NCBI RefSeq assembly: GCF_036226365.1
Contig: NZ_CP108462.1
Coordinates: 5,905,501 to 5,969,500 of the forward strand
Reading direction: 5' to 3'
From: Streptomyces sp. NBC_01262
GTDB lineage: Bacteria; Actinomycetota; Actinomycetes; Streptomycetales; Streptomycetaceae
Length of the DNA stretch: 64,000 bases
Positions 34,568-42,934 of the stretch are shown one piece after another. The notes beneath the pieces were generated by a model that did not search any database, was not told the origin of the DNA, and saw nothing but the letters and a program-made list of their open reading frames with translations. Each line of letters opens with the position of its first letter. Position 1 is the stretch's first letter. The position numbers and the translations under genes were made by a program.

Positions 34568-35907
34568 CGGGGGTCGCCTTCTGGTGTGGGGGTGGTCTTG
34601 CCTCGGACTGCTTCCCTGAACGCGCTGAATCTGGCGGCCCGTTCGGCCGGGGTGCCGTGGGGGGACCGGTCGCGGGGGGCGGGCTGCCGGGGGTGCGCGG
34701 AGGTGGCCAGGGTCCGGCCGCGGCGGCGCTGGGGGAGGCCGCCGGCGGTGTACTCGGGCCCGGTGAGGGCGGGCTCGGCGTCGGGCTCGGCGCGGTGCGG
34801 GAGGGGCTGCGGGAGCGGGCGGGTGATCAGATCCTGCGGGATCATCATCAGCGCGCCGGTGCCGCCGCGCGCCGACGGCCGGAAGGACACCGTCAGCCCG
34901 TGCTTACGGGCCAGGCGCCCCACGACCGCGAGGCCGAGCCGGGTGCCGGACAGGCCCGCGAGGTCCGTCGCGGTCGCGGCGACCGCGTGCCGGGCGCGGC
35001 GCAGCGCGACCTCGCCCATGACCAGGCCGCTGTCCTCCACCGTGATGACGAGCCCGGCGGGCACCTCCTCGACGTAGACATGGACCTCGGCGGTCGGCGG
35101 CGAGAAGTTCGCGGCGTTGTCCAGGAGTTCGGCGAGCGCGTGCATCACGCCCTCCGCCGCGTGCCCGGCGATCGCGGCCTCGCTGGTGGAGTGCGTACGC
35201 ACCCGCTGATAGCCGCTGATCCGGCCCATCGCGCCGCGCAGGATGGACTCCATCTTGATCGGCTTGGCCCACCGGCGCCCCGAACGGGCCCCGGTCAGCA
35301 CGGCGATGCTGTCCGAGAGCCGCCCGGCCTGCGCGGTGCGGTGGTCCAGGTGCAGCAGGTCGCCCAGGACGTCGGGGTCGGTGTGCCGGTGCTCCATCGT
35401 GCGCAGGTCGGCCAGCATGCTGGTGGCCAGCGCCTGCATCCGCCCGGCGGCGTTCGCGCACGCGGACATGGCGGCCGCCCGGCCCGACTCGCTGCCGCTC
35501 AGCTGCCCGGCGACGGTGGCCAGGGCGCGCCCGTGGGCCCCGGACAGGCTCCCCGGCGTCGCGGCGAGCGCGGTGCCGGCGGAGTCACCCGCCTTCAGCC
35601 GCTGGACCAGGAGGGGCAGTGCGTCGTCGGCGAACCGGTCCGCGTCGGCTTCCAGGGCGGTGACCCGGTCACGTAATCGGTGCGACCGCCAGTTGGCGCG
35701 GGCGGCGGTCGCCATCGCGATGCACAGCAGCACGAGCCCCGCGCCCGCGCCCGCGGCGGCCGGCACCCGGAGTGATTCGGGAGCGGCCGCCACGAGCCAG
35801 GCGGCGAGCGGCGCGGTGACGGCGACCGGGACGAGCAGGGCCCGCGCGGTGTGGCTCAGGGGCGGGCGCTGCGCCTGCGGGCGTACGAACGCGGTGTGCG
35901 CTGTCAT
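34564..35907 (-). CDS. cvnA: Conservon sensor kinase-like ATP-binding protein (CvnA)
   Basis: 447 residues. Two membrane helices near the N-terminus (ALLVPVAVTAPLAAWLV and AAGAGAGLVLLCIAMA), a helical central region, and a histidine-kinase-type ATPase domain (ELLDNAANFSPP as N box, VITVEDSGLVMG as G1, GTRLGLAVVGRLARKHG as G2). The phospho-accepting histidine box is not typical, as in other CvnA proteins. The C-terminal 90 residues are Pro/Arg-rich and unstructured. ATG 35907 (GAGG ahead) is preferred over the ATG at 36027, which gives no similarity. It is the first gene of the conservon; no response regulator is adjacent. Confidence 0.88.
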   Translation of the reverse strand: MTAHTAFVRPQAQRPPLSHTARALLVPVAVTAPLAAWLVAAAPESLRVPAAAGAGAGLVLLCIAMATAARANWRSHRLRDRVTALEADADRFADDALPLLVQRLKAGDSAGTALAATPGSLSGAHGRALATVAGQLSGSESGRAAAMSACANAAGRMQALATSMLADLRTMEHRHTDPDVLGDLLHLDHRTAQAGRLSDSIAVLTGARSGRRWAKPIKMESILRGAMGRISGYQRVRTHSTSEAAIAGHAAEGVMHALAELLDNAANFSPPTAEVHVYVEEVPAGLVITVEDSGLVMGEVALRRARHAVAATATDLAGLSGTRLGLAVVGRLARKHGLTVSFRPSARGGTGALMMIPQDLITRPLPQPLPHRAEPDAEPALTGPEYTAGGLPQRRRGRTLATSAHPRQPAPRDRSPHGTPAERAARFSAFREAVRGKTTPTPEGDPR

Positions 35908-36114
35908 CGATCGGGGACCTCGGGGCCGGACGGACGGACAGGACGGGTTCGAACGGGTCATGTCGCCGGCGCGAAAGTGCGGTCCGAGGGCGTTCCGGGA
36001 GCGCCTGCGATCCCAATTCCCGGTCACTATATGAGAGTTGGCGATCGCACTGGGGTGTTACGGAAGAGAATTCTGTTCACGTTCGGTCCGGCCGTGATCC
36101 GTCCCGACGGGCCG

Positions 36115-37521
36115 TCAGCCGGAGCAGACAGCGCCGTTCAGGCTGACGGACGGCGGGGAGCCGTTGGCGTAGGACCAGGTGCCGAGGAAGCCGATGTCGA
36201 GGGTCTGGTGGGCGGGGACGGAGATGTTGTAGTCGGCCGGGGTGACGCTGACCCGGGCACCGGACTGCGTGAAGGTGCCGTTCCACATCTGGGTGATGCG
36301 CTGGCCGTCCGGGAAGCGCCATTCGAGGTGCCAGCCGTTGAGAGCGGTGCTGGAGGTGAGGAGGACCTGGGCCTGGAAGCCGCCGTCCCACTGGTTGACG
36401 AGCTTGTAGCTGGCGCTGCAGCTCGCGGCGGAGTGGGAGGGGGCCGCGGAGGTCTTGGAGGCGGTGGGGGAGGGCGAGTCCTGGCCGGGGAGCTCGGTGG
36501 TGGTGTCGGAGAGCCCGACCGAACTGGGCTGGGACGAGGGAGTGGGCGGTTTCGGCGTGGGCGTCGTCGACGCCGACGGGGAAGCCGACACACCGGACGG
36601 GGAGTCCACCGGGTAGGCCGGCAGGGACACCGCCGAGTAGGAGGGTGCGGCGACCGAGGCGGGGCTGCCGGGGTCGGAGGAGGGAAGCAGGATGCCGAGC
36701 AGTACGAGGGCCGGGACGGTGAGCGCGGCCAGCGTCAGCGCGACGTGCTGACGCGGGATCCCCGCACGGGCGCGTCCCCGCGAGGTCGGCGGGCGGGAAC
36801 CGGCGGCCGCGGCCTGCCGGCTGCGCAGATACCCGGTGCTGCCCCAGCCGAGGACACCCCTGGCGAGGGTGGTGGCGAGGCGGCTGCCGTGCAGGGCGAA
36901 GTCGGTGGCGGCGGTCGAGCAGTCGAAGCACCGGGCGAGGTGGCGGCGCAGATCCTCGGGCAGCGCGCCGCCCTCGGGATCGCGGGTCGCGACGTCGAGG
37001 AGCTTGGCGTAGCCGCGGCAGTCCTTGTCCACCAGCGTGTGCAGGCGCACGCGCAGGCAGGATTCCCGGAACAGCTCGCGGGTGCGCTGGATCTCGGCCT
37101 CGGCGCGGGCCGGGCTGACGCCCATCAGGCCGGCGCTCTCGACGAGTGGCCTTAACTCGATCTGGGAGTGCCACAGCAGCGACCTGTCGGGCTCCGGCAT
37201 GTCCTGGAAACCGTGCAGGGCCACCGGGATCCAGGTGGGGTCCTCGGTGTCGAGCCAGGTGCGCAGGCCGGGGTCGAGCATGCCGCCACGGCCGTCCGCG
37301 TACCACTCGGCCGCGGTGTTGCGTACGGCGGTGAGCAGACGGGGAAGCCAGGCGAAGTGCGGCGCGGTCCACGGCGGGGCCTCGCGGCAGGTACGGGCGA
37401 ACGCTTCGGTGGCTAGTTGGGCGCCATCCTCTGGGGTTGTCGTGCACAAGTCGGCGTAGCAGCGCACCGCGTCCCAATACTTGGACAGCAGGCCTGCGGG
37501 ATCGCCCGAGTCAGCAGCCAT
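36115..37521 (-). CDS. ECF-sigma-like / zinc-finger / transmembrane / CBM2 fusion protein
   Basis: 468 residues in five parts. Residues 1-165 resemble a degenerate ECF sigma factor (sigma2-like YWDAVRCYADLC ... TAVRNTAAEW; sigma4-like MPEPDRSLLWHSQIELRP ... AEAEIQRTRELF). Residues 168-201 hold a zinc-finger anti-sigma-like motif (H194-x3-C198-x2-C201). A single membrane helix spans about 259-280. Residues 281-365 are a Ser/Pro/Thr linker. Residues 368-467 are a family-2 cellulose-binding module bracketed by C368 and C466, with W378, W398, W413 and W449 as candidate binding aromatics. The topology puts the sigma part inside and the CBM outside. Similar designs are described for carbohydrate-linked ECF groups (ECF52/53, from memory). 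ATG 37521 lacks a strong ribosome site. Confidence 0.82.
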   Translation of the reverse strand: MAADSGDPAGLLSKYWDAVRCYADLCTTTPEDGAQLATEAFARTCREAPPWTAPHFAWLPRLLTAVRNTAAEWYADGRGGMLDPGLRTWLDTEDPTWIPVALHGFQDMPEPDRSLLWHSQIELRPLVESAGLMGVSPARAEAEIQRTRELFRESCLRVRLHTLVDKDCRGYAKLLDVATRDPEGGALPEDLRRHLARCFDCSTAATDFALHGSRLATTLARGVLGWGSTGYLRSRQAAAAGSRPPTSRGRARAGIPRQHVALTLAALTVPALVLLGILLPSSDPGSPASVAAPSYSAVSLPAYPVDSPSGVSASPSASTTPTPKPPTPSSQPSSVGLSDTTTELPGQDSPSPTASKTSAAPSHSAASCSASYKLVNQWDGGFQAQVLLTSSTALNGWHLEWRFPDGQRITQMWNGTFTQSGARVSVTPADYNISVPAHQTLDIGFLGTWSYANGSPPSVSLNGAVCSG

Positions 37522-37621
37522 AGGCGGCACTTTCGGCTCACGTTCAACGGTGGTCAATCGTCGGGTCGGCCGGATCTTTGCACGTCCTCCACAAGTATGA
37601 CAAGTGCCCTTTACAGCGGGG

Positions 37622-38077
37622 CTATTCGTCCAGTACCGCTGAATCCAGGGCTGTCGTGAGCCGGTTGAGGCGCGCGTGCAGGTCCTGCAGCTCGTCGAGG
37701 CCGATGCCCGTGGCGTCGTAGATGCGGCGCGGGACGGCCAGCGCGCGCTCGCGCAGCGCGGCGCCCTCGTCGGTGAGGCGGACGGTGACCGAGCGCTCGT
37801 CGGCGGTGCTGCGCTCACGGCGCACCAGGCCGGTGGCCTCCAGGCGCTTCAGAAGAGGGGACAGGGTGCCGGAGTCCAGCCGCAGGTGGGCGCCCAGTTG
37901 CTTGACGGACAGCTCGCGGTGCTCCCACAGGACGAGCATCGCCAGGTACTGGGGGTAGGTGAGGCCGAGCTCTTTGAGGACGACGCGGTACACGCTGTCG
38001 AACGCCCTGGACGCGGCGTGCAGGGAGAAGCAGACCATGCTGTCGAGGCGGAGGTAGTCCTCCTTGTTCGTCGTCAT
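37622..38077 (-). CDS. ohrR: OhrR-type MarR-family organic peroxide sensor
   Basis: 151 residues with a MarR winged helix (GLTYPQYLAMLVLWEHRELSV, LGAHLRLDSGTLSPLLKRLEATGLVRRE, ADERSVTVRLTDEG). The reactive cysteine of OhrR proteins is present early (LDSMVCFSLHAASRAF). It is divergent from ohrA, with a perfect 14-bp palindrome between them, the classic arrangement in which peroxide oxidation of the cysteine releases both genes. Confidence 0.9.
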   Translation of the reverse strand: MTTNKEDYLRLDSMVCFSLHAASRAFDSVYRVVLKELGLTYPQYLAMLVLWEHRELSVKQLGAHLRLDSGTLSPLLKRLEATGLVRRERSTADERSVTVRLTDEGAALRERALAVPRRIYDATGIGLDELQDLHARLNRLTTALDSAVLDE

Positions 38078-38108
38078 GGCTCAAGAGTAGCTCGACTGTG
38101 TGCCGTTT

Positions 38109-38122
38109 AGTTGTGCACAACT
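38109..38122. promoter_or_regulatory. OhrR operator palindrome
   Basis: AGTTGTGCACAACT is a perfect 14-bp palindrome 32 bases from the ohrR start and 108 from the ohrA start. Related half-sites (TGTGTGC, AATTGTGTGC) flank it. A/T content is high for this genome. Assignment rests on position between the divergent pair. Confidence 0.7.
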
Positions 38123-38150
38123 GAATTGTGTGCTGTACTTGCATCATCGA

Positions 38151-38198
38151 GTCCGGAAGTGACCAGGTCCGGAAGCGGCCAAGTCCGGAAGTGACCAG
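38151..38198. repeat. Three 16-bp tandem repeats in the ohrA leader
   Basis: GTCCGGAAGTGACCAG, GTCCGGAAGCGGCCAA and GTCCGGAAGTGACCAG follow each other exactly, then a partial AAGTGA. Copies 1 and 3 are identical. They lie between the OhrR operator and the ohrA start, so they are probably transcribed as 5' leader; slippage-prone copy number could affect expression. Confidence 0.6.
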
Positions 38199-38229
38199 AA
38201 GTGAAACGCCTTCGAGAGGGATGGGTCCC

Positions 38230-38640
<411 letters not shown>

Positions 38641-38662
38641 CCGGGACCGCGACCCGACCGAC

Positions 38663-38696
38663 AGCAGGCCATGCCGCATCAGCGGCATGGCCTGCT
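38663..38696. terminator. Intrinsic terminator after ohrA
   Basis: Perfect 15-bp stem AGCAGGCCATGCCGC / GCGGCATGGCCTGCT with a 4-base loop ATCA, followed by GCTTTGTG. It ends 22 bases past the ohrA stop and insulates the tetR operon downstream. Confidence 0.85.
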
Positions 38697-38703
38697 GCTT
38701 TGT

Positions 38704-38723
38704 GATGTGACGCAGGTCACATC
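38704..38723. promoter_or_regulatory. Crp-type binding site upstream of tetR
   Basis: Perfect 8-bp inverted arms GATGTGAC / GTCACATC around GCAG. The core GTGACGCAGGTCAC fits both TGTGA-N6-TCACA and the Streptomyces Crp motif GTG-N6-GNCAC (known for S. coelicolor Crp). It lies about 100 bases upstream of the TetR gene and 17 bases before the first of two other palindromes. Confidence 0.6.
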
Positions 38724-38740
38724 GCACCCCTGAAATATCC

Positions 38741-38794
38741 GGGGACTCGCTCCCCGTTTGCACTAACGTCGAACGAACCGGGGAATCGCTCCCC
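38741..38794. promoter_or_regulatory. Two TetR-type operator palindromes
   Basis: GGGGACTCGCTCCCC (38741-38755) and GGGGAATCGCTCCCC (38780-38794) are nearly identical 15-base palindromes 39 bases apart, about four helical turns, just ahead of the TetR gene start. The spacing and repetition suggest cooperative autoregulation by the adjacent TetR protein. TTTGCACTAACGTCG between them may hold the promoter. Confidence 0.65.
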
Positions 38795-38824
38795 GTATGC
38801 GACCCGGAACCGAGGAGTGCCATC

Positions 38825-39460
38825 GTGGACCGCACATGCCGTGTCGTCCCCCGACTGCGGGCGGACGCGTCGCGCAACCGGGACCGGATCGTCGCGGCGG
38901 CGCGCGAGCTGATGGTCGAGTACGGCGCGGAGGTGCCGCTCGACGAGATCGCGCGGCGGGCGGGGGTCGGAAACGCCACGGTCTACCGGCATTTCGCGGA
39001 CCGCCAGGAGCTGATGTTCCAGGTGACGCTCTCGGTCGTGGATCGCGTCGTGGCACTGGCCGAGGCCGCGCACGCCGAGGAGGCGGACGCCTTCGAGGCG
39101 CTGCGGCGCTTCACGCTGGGCGCGGCGGAGGAGCGGATGGGGGCACTGTGCTCGATGCTGTCGGATTCCTTCGAGCGGCATCACCCGGAAATCCACGCGT
39201 CCCGCGATCGTTTGGAGCGCGCGGTTACGGACATAATGGACAGGGCGCGAAGCTCTGGCCAGCTCCGTAAGGACGTCGCCATCGGTGACCTCATGGTGGC
39301 GATCGCCCAGCTCACCCGGCCGCTGCCGGGGACAGCGTGCGTCGGCATGGACCGATTCGTCCAGCGGCACCTCTATCTGTTCCTCGACGGCCTGCGCGCA
39401 CCGGCGCGCTCAGAACTGCCCGGAACCGCAATCACCTTCGAGGAGCTCCAGCGCGTCTGA
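38825..39460 (+). CDS. TetR-family transcriptional regulator
   Basis: 211 residues. The N-terminal DNA-binding domain reads RIVAAARELMVEYGAEVPLDE followed by IARRAGVGNATVYRHFADRQEL. The ligand domain is of the SbtR-like/C-terminal type with EELQRV at the end. The GTG at 38825 is used. It is first in a two-gene unit with a drug-type MFS exporter and is preceded by twin palindromes and a Crp-like site. Confidence 0.88.
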   Translation: MDRTCRVVPRLRADASRNRDRIVAAARELMVEYGAEVPLDEIARRAGVGNATVYRHFADRQELMFQVTLSVVDRVVALAEAAHAEEADAFEALRRFTLGAAEERMGALCSMLSDSFERHHPEIHASRDRLERAVTDIMDRARSSGQLRKDVAIGDLMVAIAQLTRPLPGTACVGMDRFVQRHLYLFLDGLRAPARSELPGTAITFEELQRV

Positions 39461-39597
39461 CCTGATGGCGTCCGATGGCGCCACCGCACACTTCGGCACT
39501 CTCCACCTGCCGCGTTCACAGACGAATCCACTGATCAACTCAATTTACTGACGAACCGTCCGTTTTCAGTTCTCCGCACCAGTTAGTGGGATAACCC

Positions 39598-41127
39598 ATG
39601 CCAGAAACGGCTGCTCATTCACTCCTGCCGGACCCCCGGCGCTGGAAAGCGCTGGCCTTCATCGCCATAGCCCAGCTCATGGTCGTCCTCGACGCGACCA
39701 TCGTTAACATCGCCCTTCCCTCCGCCCAGGCCGACCTCGGCATCTCCGAGGCCAACCGCCAGTGGGTCATCACCGCGTACGCCCTCGCCTTCGGCGGCCT
39801 GCTGCTCTTCGGCGGCCGGATCGCCGACCTGTGGGGCCGCCGGCGTACCTTCGTCGCCGGTCTCGCCGGTTTCGCGGGTGCTTCGGCGCTCGGCGGGGCC
39901 GCCGTCAACGAGGGCATGCTCTTCGGCGCCCGCGCGCTCCAGGGCGCCTTCGGCGCGCTGCTCGCGCCCGCCGCGCTCTCCCTGCTCGCGGTGATGTTCA
40001 CCGAGGCCAAGGAGCGCGCCAAGGCGTTCGGCATCTACGGTGCCATCGCGGGCGGCGGCGGCGCCGTCGGCCTGATCCTGGGCGGCGTACTCACCGAGTA
40101 CCTCGACTGGCGCTGGACCTTCTTCGTCAACATCCCCTTCGCCGCCGTCGCGACCGTCGGCGCGATCCTCGTCATCCGCGAGCCGGAAGGCGCCCGCAAC
40201 AGCTCCGGCCTGGACATCCCCGGCGTCATCCTGGCCACGTCCGGCCTGGTCTCGCTGGTCTACGGCTTCACGCGCGCCGAGTCCGACGGCTGGGCGTCCG
40301 GTGTGACCATCGGGCTGTTCGTCGCGAGCGCCGTGCTGCTGGCGGCCTTCGTGTTCGTGGAGTCCAGGGTCAAGGCGCCGCTGCTGCCGCTGCGCGTCGT
40401 CCTGGACCGCAACCGCGGCGGGGTCTACGCCTCGCTGGGCCTGGCCATCATCGCGATGTTCGGCCTGTTCCTGTTCCTCACGTACTACCTCCAGATCGTC
40501 GAGGGCTACTCGGCGCTCAAGACCGGCTTCGCGTTCCTCCCGATGATCGCGGGCATGATCACCGGCTCCACCCAGATCGGCGCCCGCCTGATGACCCGGG
40601 TCCCGCCGCGGCTGCTCATGGCCCCCGGCTTCCTGGTCGCCGGCATCGGCATGCTGCTGCTGACCCAGCTCGACGTCGGCAGCTCGTACGCCGGTCTGAT
40701 CCTCCCGGCGGAGCTGCTGCTCGGCCTCGGCATGGGCACCGCCTTCATGCCCGCCATGAGCCTGGCCACGCACGGCGTCCAGCCGCGCGACGCCGGGGTC
40801 GCCTCCGCGATGGTCAACACCTCGCAGCAGGTCGGCGGCGCCATCGGCACGGCGCTGCTCAACACCATCGCGGCCAGCGCCACCACCGCCTGGGTCGCCG
40901 CGCACGGCTCCGAGGCGGCCACGCTCGGCAAGCAGGGCTTCATCAACGCGGCCGCCGTCCACGGCTACGCCACCGCGATCTGGTGGGCCGTCGGCATCCT
41001 GGCCGTCGCGGCGACCATCGCGGCCGTCCTGATCAACACCGGTCAGGGCGACAGCGGCCCGGCCGCCTCGTCCGGCGACTCCGAGGGCGTCGAGGACGCG
41101 GTCTCGGTGCCGGTCATCGCGCACTGA
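39598..41127 (+). CDS. DHA2-family (14-TM) MFS drug exporter
   Basis: 509 residues. The DHA2 signature LDATIVNIALPSAQADLG is in helix 1, with WVITAYALAFGGLLLFGGRIADLWGRRRTF (motif A, read in two parts) and the motif C-like AIAGGGGAVGLILGGVLTEYLDWRW. About 14 hydrophobic helices are visible. It resembles actinobacterial proton-coupled exporters regulated by a neighbouring TetR. The ATG is preceded by a weak ribosome site (GTGGGATAA). The stop codon lies in the first copy of a tandem repeat. Confidence 0.9.
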   Translation: MPETAAHSLLPDPRRWKALAFIAIAQLMVVLDATIVNIALPSAQADLGISEANRQWVITAYALAFGGLLLFGGRIADLWGRRRTFVAGLAGFAGASALGGAAVNEGMLFGARALQGAFGALLAPAALSLLAVMFTEAKERAKAFGIYGAIAGGGGAVGLILGGVLTEYLDWRWTFFVNIPFAAVATVGAILVIREPEGARNSSGLDIPGVILATSGLVSLVYGFTRAESDGWASGVTIGLFVASAVLLAAFVFVESRVKAPLLPLRVVLDRNRGGVYASLGLAIIAMFGLFLFLTYYLQIVEGYSALKTGFAFLPMIAGMITGSTQIGARLMTRVPPRLLMAPGFLVAGIGMLLLTQLDVGSSYAGLILPAELLLGLGMGTAFMPAMSLATHGVQPRDAGVASAMVNTSQQVGGAIGTALLNTIAASATTAWVAAHGSEAATLGKQGFINAAAVHGYATAIWWAVGILAVAATIAAVLINTGQGDSGPAASSGDSEGVEDAVSVPVIAH

Positions 41128-41176
41128 TCCGTACGCACTGATCCGTACGCACTGATCCGTACGCACTGATCCGTAC
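41121..41176. repeat. Four perfect 14-bp tandem repeats spanning the MFS stop codon
   Basis: GCACTGATCCGTAC is repeated four times without a mismatch (41121, 41135, 41149, 41163). The first copy contains the last two codons and TGA stop of the MFS gene, so each copy carries the same TGA. Perfect identity points to recent expansion. Confidence 0.85.
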
Positions 41177-41190
41177 GCGCGACACGAAAT

Positions 41191-41219
41191 GGCCCCGCCT
41201 CGTGCAAGGAGGCGGGGCC
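41191..41219. terminator. Bidirectional terminator
   Basis: 11-bp perfect stem GGCCCCGCCTC / GAGGCGGGGCC with a 7-base loop between the convergent MFS gene and the secreted-protein gene; followed by GTTCCGTTT on the plus strand. Confidence 0.8.
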
Positions 41220-41249
41220 GTTCCGTTTGCCCGGGCGGTTCCCTGGCGG

Positions 41250-42008
41250 TTATTCGCCCTCGGGGAAGGTATACGAGCTCGGCACCTTCACCTTGGCCGT
41301 GTCCGCGGGCTTGCCGTAGACGACGGCGATCTCCTGGTGCGCGGCGAGCTTGATGGCGCCGGGGTTGCCGGTCCGCTCCTTGCCGTTGACGTACACGTGC
41401 AGCTCGTCGCCGCCACCGGTCTTCAGACCGCCGATGGCCTTGGCGCTCAGGGCCACATCCCACTCGGTCATGACCTGACCGAGGGTGAAGTCGGCCTTCG
41501 TCGGCGACTCGATGTGGATGACGCCGGTGGTGTCGTGCGTGTGCAGCGGGCTGAGCTGCTGCTGCGCCTCGTCGATGCCGATGTCGGCCGGTACGGTGAC
41601 CGCCTTGCCGTTGACGAAGACGTCCAGGTGGGCGTGGATGTGCAGCACCTGGCCCTCGGTGCCGAGCATCGGCAGCCCGGCCGCCTTGGCGCGGGCCGAG
41701 GCGGCCTCGGGGGCGGCCCACGGCGGGCTGGTCGCGGCGCCCTTGACGACGGTGAGCGGGGTGGCGGGGACGGACTTGATGCCGTTGCCCTGGCCCGTGG
41801 CGGTGGTGGTGCCGTCCCCGCCCGCGTTGTGGATCGCGATGGCGCCGCCGACGACCCCGCCGGCCAGCACCAGCACACCGGCGGTGACCGATATCCGGCG
41901 TATGAGGGTGCGCCGCGCCTCCGCGCGCCTGGCCGCCTCGCGCTGCGCCGCGACCCGGGCCCGGCGCTCGGCGGCGGTGGCCTTGCTGTTCTTGGTGTTC
42001 TTGGTCAT
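41250..42008 (-). CDS. Membrane-anchored extracellular protein with His motifs, uncharacterised
   Basis: 252 residues. A charged N-terminus (KNTKNSKATAAERRARVAAQ) precedes one membrane helix (ISVTAGVLVLAGGVVGGAIAI), and the rest should be outside the cell. The conserved-looking core is HIHAHLDVFVNGKAVTVPADIGI, LSPLHTHDTTGVIHIESP and, near the end, ELHVYVNGKE. The HxHxH and HTHD clusters suggest metal binding. I know similar unnamed actinobacterial proteins but no function. It may be cotranscribed with the dioxygenase gene upstream (26-base gap). Confidence 0.75.
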   Translation of the reverse strand: MTKNTKNSKATAAERRARVAAQREAARRAEARRTLIRRISVTAGVLVLAGGVVGGAIAIHNAGGDGTTTATGQGNGIKSVPATPLTVVKGAATSPPWAAPEAASARAKAAGLPMLGTEGQVLHIHAHLDVFVNGKAVTVPADIGIDEAQQQLSPLHTHDTTGVIHIESPTKADFTLGQVMTEWDVALSAKAIGGLKTGGGDELHVYVNGKERTGNPGAIKLAAHQEIAVVYGKPADTAKVKVPSSYTFPEGE

Positions 42009-42034
42009 GGTCGGGCCCCGTTCGTGGTCTTCGG

Positions 42035-42823
42035 TCAGCCGATCTGGATGGAGCGCTTGGCCATGCCCATCCAGAAACCGTCGATGACGCTGCGCTGCTC
42101 CCCGAGCTCACCATCGGCCGCACCGAGGGTAACGAACAGGGGTGCGAAATGTTCCGTTCGGGGGTGCGCCAGGCGCCCGGCGGGGGACTTGTGCTCGAAG
42201 TCCAGCAGCGCGTCGATGTCCTGCGCCTCCAGCGAGCGCTGACCCCAGTCGTCGAACTCCGAGGACCACCCCGGAACCCCGCCGCCGGCGTGCCGCAGGG
42301 CGGCCAGGTTGTGCGTGAAGAAGCCGCTCCCGACGATCAGTACGCCCTCGTCGCGCAGCGGCGCCAGCTTCCGCCCGATCTCGTACAGCCCGGCCGGGTC
42401 GAGGGTCGGCATCGACACCTGCAGCACCGGGATGTCGGCCGCCGGGAACATCTCCACCAGCGGGACGTACGCCCCGTGGTCCAGGCCCCGGTCCGGGACG
42501 TCCTGCACCGGGGTGCCGGCGCCGCGCAGCAGCTTGCGTACGGATTCGGCGAGGGCGGGGGCGCCGGGGGCGGCGTACCGGACCTCGTAGTAGTGCCGGG
42601 GGAAGCCCCAGAAGTCGTAGACGAGCGGCACGGTGGTGGTCGCGCCCAGGGCGAGCGGGGCCTCCTCCCAGTGGGCCGAGACCATGAGGATGGCCTTCGG
42701 CCTGGGAAGCCCGGCGGACCAGGCGGCCAGCTCACCCGGCCAGACGGGGTCGTCGGCCAGCGGCGGGGCGCCGTGCGAGAGGTAGAGCGCGGGCATGCGC
42801 TCCTGGCTGGTGGGGGTGGTCAT
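42035..42823 (-). CDS. DODA-type (LigB-like) extradiol ring-opening dioxygenase
   Basis: 262 residues: LYLSHGAPPLADD at the N-terminus (metal-binding histidine), SAHWEEAPLALG, VPDRGLDHGAYVPLVEMFP and VGSGFFTHNL carry the conserved histidines of the DODA/YgiD family, non-heme iron or zinc enzymes acting on catechol-like substrates. The real substrate is unknown. Divergent from a MarR regulator with shared palindromes, a common pairing for quinone/catechol detoxification. Confidence 0.87.
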   Translation of the reverse strand: MTTPTSQERMPALYLSHGAPPLADDPVWPGELAAWSAGLPRPKAILMVSAHWEEAPLALGATTTVPLVYDFWGFPRHYYEVRYAAPGAPALAESVRKLLRGAGTPVQDVPDRGLDHGAYVPLVEMFPAADIPVLQVSMPTLDPAGLYEIGRKLAPLRDEGVLIVGSGFFTHNLAALRHAGGGVPGWSSEFDDWGQRSLEAQDIDALLDFEHKSPAGRLAHPRTEHFAPLFVTLGAADGELGEQRSVIDGFWMGMAKRSIQIG

Positions 42824-42857
42824 GGCCGTCCGCTCCTCGCTGATTCCTTCAAGACTC

Positions 42858-42912
42858 CTTGAAGATTCAAGCTAGCGGAAACAAAGATACGTACAGGTGA
42901 TTGAAAATTCAA
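42858..42912. promoter_or_regulatory. Two MarR-type operators in a divergent promoter
   Basis: CTTGAAGATTCAAG (42858-42871) and TTGAAAATTCAA (42901-42912) are perfect palindromes with the same TTGAA-N2-TTCAA core, between the dioxygenase and MarR genes. The second lies 22 bases before the marR ATG, well placed for autorepression. Confidence 0.7.
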
Positions 42913-42934
42913 GTGAAAGTAATAAACTGGCATC

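Noticed and set aside
39619..42123. 834-codon open frame antisense to the MFS exporter and neighbouring gene
   Set aside because: It mirrors the codon bias of the genes on the other strands, has an Asp/Gly/Arg composition typical of antisense frames in GC-rich DNA, and shows no domain.
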